Below are positions 61,595-64,000 of a DNA stretch of 64,000 nucleotides, one piece after another; position 1 is the stretch's first letter; every line of letters begins with the position of its first letter. Made by a program: the position numbers and the translations under genes. Under the pieces are notes generated by a model. The model was not told the DNA's origin and did no database searches. It worked only from the letters and a program-made list of their open reading frames with translations. This DNA comes from Bacteroidales bacterium. GTDB lineage: Bacteria > Bacteroidota > Bacteroidia > Bacteroidales > UBA932. The stretch lies in NCBI GenBank assembly GCA_017428945.1, contig JAFRPW010000024.1, positions 1 through 64,000 of the forward strand, read 5' to 3'.

Positions 61595-63574
61595 CTATTT
61601 CAGCCTTGAAATCATCTCATCTCCCAGCGCTTCTTTCTTCTGTATGTGATCCAGCACTGCGGTTACGAAGGAATTGGACTCAAACACGCCGCGGACCTCG
61701 GAGAAATCCATCTCCTTGTCCTCTTTTGTGCCGTCTGCACCGAAGCCTGTCATGGAGGCAAGATTGAACTCCTTGCGGGCGTCTTCATAGAGCTCCCGGT
61801 CAAGGCCAATCACCGCCTCTTTCCACATCTTCACAATCTCCACAACCTGCTCCTTGGTTATAGTGTCAAGCGGCATTCCCAGTTCTTCCGCATACTTATC
61901 GTATGCCCATGTCCACTCGTAGTCGTAATAGCTGCTGTGCATGGTGTGGAAAGCGGCTTCCACGCTCTGCAGGGTTTCCTTGCCTTCGCCTATGCGGGCA
62001 AGCAGGGCATCCACCTCCTCCTTGGGGGCGATGAGCCCGGCGATATCCACCCACATTCCGGTGCCGACGGGCGTTGACGGCCGGAGCATTCGGCGCATAT
62101 CGTCCTCACTCGCACCGGCGGGGAGATCCCTGAGGCGGGAGATGATGGAGTTTCCAAGGAACTTGATAATTGCAGTTCGGTAATATCGGAGACCCTGGCG
62201 GAGGGAAGAGTTGCGGATCTTGGTGCTGTGGTAGCTGTAGAGGTCCGACAGTTCCCCGGAAGAGTACTGAAGGTTCTTCAGGAGTTTTGTGCCCTTTATC
62301 ATCTTCTGGATGGTGAAAGGGGAGAGGAGGTTGTAGTTTATGCAGTCCAGGCGGTCGGGGTCCTTGCGGGCGTCGCGCTTTGGCCATTTCTGGGCGTCGC
62401 GGATTGTACCCACGCTGCGAAGGTTCACTCCGGGAACAAGATACGTAGTGTTCTGCTGCTCAATAAGATATGAGAACGGCAGGTTTGTAGTGTCGCTATG
62501 CGTAACATGCCTACCCATCACCAGCGAGAACGCCCCAATCCTTGAAGGCCAGAGGATATATGAATCGGACGATGTCTTGGACCCGCGCTCCATCACTCCC
62601 TGATGTATGGGCCCCAGCTTGTACATGTGGTTACTCTGGTTGGAGCCGCTGCCGGCGTTCATGAAGGAGAACATGCCGGCAATGAGGAGGGTGCTCTTGT
62701 GGTGCGTCACGGTGAAGGGGCCGGCAAAGATGGCGCAGGCCTCGCCGTTTTCCCCCTGGCAGTTGCTGAAAAAGAGGCTGTCCGATGCGCTGTATCCATG
62801 CCCCAGCGTGCAGCACTGGCCCACGAAGCATCGCTCCAGGGTGGTGTTGTCGTTCACCGATGAGCCGGAGCAGATGATGAAATTATCGGCAATTACTCCA
62901 TGGCCGATGACAACCGGCGCGGTCTCATTGGAGCATACGCTGCCGTTTCGGAGACGGGAGGTGCCGCTTATCTTGGCCCAGTCCCCGATGTTTACTCCGT
63001 TGATGTACTTGGTGTTACGGATACGGACGTGGTTGCCGATGCGCCCGCGGGTGCTCTCCCTGGAGGCGGCGTAATCTTCGATCAGCTTGTTGAGGGCGCA
63101 GACGGTGTCTGGATGGTGGCGGTACATGGCCAGGATGTATGCCGTCTGGGCAGAGAGGCGGTCGAAGATCTTGACCTCGCGGCCTCCGGTCTCGTTCAAA
63201 ACTGATACATCCACCCCGTTTCCAAAGCGGCAGGGCCCGTCCGTGAGGATGAGGTCCGCATTCTCTATATAGCAGTCCTGGCCGATATCGTAGTTTGCGA
63301 TGTAGTCCGTGACGTTCTCAATGAGGGTGTTGTCCCCGACGGTGACGTTATGGAGAGTTACCTCCCTGAGGCCGGAGTGCTTCTTGAGGCCTCCGGGTAG
63401 AGTGAAGGACGATTCAAACTTTCCGAACCTTACCTCTCCGGAAAAGCGGACGTTGCGGATATACTTGAGGGAATCCGGGTCCGATGTCTCTACGGTACCC
63501 CAGTCTTCTGCCTTGCAGCCCCTGGAAATCAGGAGGTCTATCTGCTCGCTGGTGAGTTTATTGTATTTTGACAT
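61595..63574 (-). CDS. DUF4954 protein with left-handed beta-helix
   Basis: A 659-aa cytosolic protein typical of Bacteroidetes and related groups. The middle part has hexapeptide-like repeats of a left-handed beta-helix (IGNHVRIRNTKYINGVNIGDWAKISGTSRLRNG and VVIGHGVIADNFIICSGSSVNDNTTLERCFVGQ), as in acyl- or nucleotidyl-sugar transferases. The C-terminal third is helical (EEVDALLARIGEGKETLQSVEAAFHTMHSSYYDYEWTW). The enzymatic role is unknown. It has its own -7 element. Confidence 0.85.
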   Translation of the reverse strand: MSKYNKLTSEQIDLLISRGCKAEDWGTVETSDPDSLKYIRNVRFSGEVRFGKFESSFTLPGGLKKHSGLREVTLHNVTVGDNTLIENVTDYIANYDIGQDCYIENADLILTDGPCRFGNGVDVSVLNETGGREVKIFDRLSAQTAYILAMYRHHPDTVCALNKLIEDYAASRESTRGRIGNHVRIRNTKYINGVNIGDWAKISGTSRLRNGSVCSNETAPVVIGHGVIADNFIICSGSSVNDNTTLERCFVGQCCTLGHGYSASDSLFFSNCQGENGEACAIFAGPFTVTHHKSTLLIAGMFSFMNAGSGSNQSNHMYKLGPIHQGVMERGSKTSSDSYILWPSRIGAFSLVMGRHVTHSDTTNLPFSYLIEQQNTTYLVPGVNLRSVGTIRDAQKWPKRDARKDPDRLDCINYNLLSPFTIQKMIKGTKLLKNLQYSSGELSDLYSYHSTKIRNSSLRQGLRYYRTAIIKFLGNSIISRLRDLPAGASEDDMRRMLRPSTPVGTGMWVDIAGLIAPKEEVDALLARIGEGKETLQSVEAAFHTMHSSYYDYEWTWAYDKYAEELGMPLDTITKEQVVEIVKMWKEAVIGLDRELYEDARKEFNLASMTGFGADGTKEDKEMDFSEVRGVFESNSFVTAVLDHIQKKEALGDEMISRLK

Positions 63575-63606
63575 ATTTCGGTCTGTTTCGTTTTATGTTC
63601 AAACTG

Positions 63607-63614
63607 CAAAGTTA
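63607..63614 (-). promoter_or_regulatory. -7 element of the DUF4954 gene
   Basis: The minus strand reads TAACTTTG, 32 nt before the ATG at 63574. Confidence 0.5.
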
Positions 63615-63640
63615 TACAATAAATCCGGGATTCCGAAGAC

Positions 63641-63671
63641 TTGTGTATGTAAAATAAAAGCAGTATATTTG
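63641..63671 (+). promoter_or_regulatory. Promoter of the NusG/UpxY-like gene
   Basis: TTG at 63641-63643, a 20-nt spacer and TATATTTG at 63664-63671. It would give a leader of about 240 nt before the start at 63916. Confidence 0.65.
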
Positions 63672-63915
63672 TATGTTTATATACGCATTTAAAAAAGGGC
63701 TGCAGCGGGGCGTTTGGATTAACGCCACACTGCGCGCGGGTGCGGAGAAAGCAAGAAAAGGCCCTTCCAACTGCCTGTATTTTAGCGCTTTCGGTTTTGA
63801 AAAGCGCTGAACACGGGGAGTAGGAATTGTGTAACTTATTGATAGTTAATTATTTGCGTAACCCGCTGAATATTAGTCAATTATAAAATATCACACCAAG
63901 AGTTTCTTGTAAAAC
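63672..63915 (+). promoter_or_regulatory. Long structured leader
   Basis: A gene-free stretch of about 240 nt. Hairpins visible are GGCGTT/AACGCC (63709-63714/63721-63726) and AGCGCTTT/AAAGCGCT (63784-63791/63801-63808). Long structured leaders are usual upstream of upxY genes at Bacteroidales capsule loci. No known riboswitch consensus was recognised. Confidence 0.45.
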
Positions 63916-64000
63916 ATGGGTCGCCCAAGGGAAAAATACTGGTACGCTCTCAAGGTCTATCGCGGAAAAATGGACCAGACGCTGAAGTTTTTCCGTGAGC
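63916..64000 (+). CDS. NusG/UpxY-like transcription antiterminator (partial, 5' end)
   Basis: The frame opens M-G-R-P-R-E-K-Y-W-Y-A-L-K-V-Y-R-G-K and runs 28 codons to the window edge. W-Y-A-L-K-V-x is the start of the NusG N-terminal domain, and the position after a long structured leader favours the UpxY (capsule-locus) type over housekeeping NusG. If correct, a polysaccharide locus should follow to the right. Confidence 0.65.
   Translation, partial: MGRPREKYWYALKVYRGKMDQTLKFFRE

Overview
The window looks like chromosomal DNA of a member of the Bacteroidales, probably uncultured and of gut or rumen type. The evidence is about fifteen -7 elements of the Bacteroidetes form TAnnTTTG, several with a TTTG or TTG 19-20 nt upstream; few Shine-Dalgarno sequences; many ATGA/GTGA stop-start overlaps; a bacterial serine palmitoyltransferase; DUF4954 and DUF5683 proteins; the parA-parB-DUF5683-mltD gene order; fimbrillin-like lipoproteins; and a NusG/UpxY-like start at the right edge. 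Coding DNA is GC-rich and densely packed. A genus cannot be assigned from sequence reading alone.

Layout. 0-4 kb: membrane protein, TrkH potassium channel, RecD-like helicase. 4-6.2 kb: a DPP-IV-type peptidase bracketed by two inverted 130-bp repeat arrays. 6.3-10.5 kb: HsdR-N-like protein, CCA-adding enzyme, XerC/D recombinase, hibernation factor, DNA polymerase III delta. 10.5-14.5 kb: NatAB-like ABC exporter and a 5'-nucleotidase split into two genes. 14.5-19.8 kb: YicC, a degenerate aspartokinase homologue, serine palmitoyltransferase, GlnRS. 19.8-23.9 kb: flippase plus three glycosyltransferases. 23.9-27.3 kb: SecA and tRNA-Thr(CGU). 27.4-34.6 kb: flavoprotein, FKBP, PnuC, BadF-type kinase, RecR, GltD-like oxidoreductase, QueC, CorA. 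34.6-41.3 kb: TPR-LuxR regulator divergent from a small peptide gene and two lipoproteins, then a secreted protein. 41.5-50.6 kb: ribosomal protein S1, RNase Z, glucosaminidase, MltG, RelA-like synthetase, UvrB. 50.6-63.6 kb: OmpA, a REP-type (RAYT-like) HUH transposase, HhH outer-membrane protein, MltD, DUF5683, ParB, ParA, a reduced PriA, DUF4954. 63.7-64 kb: leader and start of a NusG/UpxY-like antiterminator.

Most genes are housekeeping genes: cell envelope (MltD, MltG, GH73, OmpA, SecA), replication and repair (HolA, XerC/D, RecR, UvrB, PriA, ParAB), and tRNA or translation (CCA enzyme, GlnRS, S1, HPF, QueC).

The most unusual content is a layered set of palindromic repeats. Family C (25-28 bp palindromes of the GTCATTCCGGG...CCCGGAATC type) lies in intergenic DNA and inside or at the ends of eight coding regions. 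Families A, B and D are unrelated in sequence but share a design: units of about 50-83 bp with complementary arms, whose first and last arms carry matched variants that would close the whole array. Family A brackets the DPP-IV gene in inverted orientation. Family B, with an adjacent 137-bp inverted-repeat element, brackets the segment holding the HUH transposase gene. This is the best candidate here for an undescribed system.
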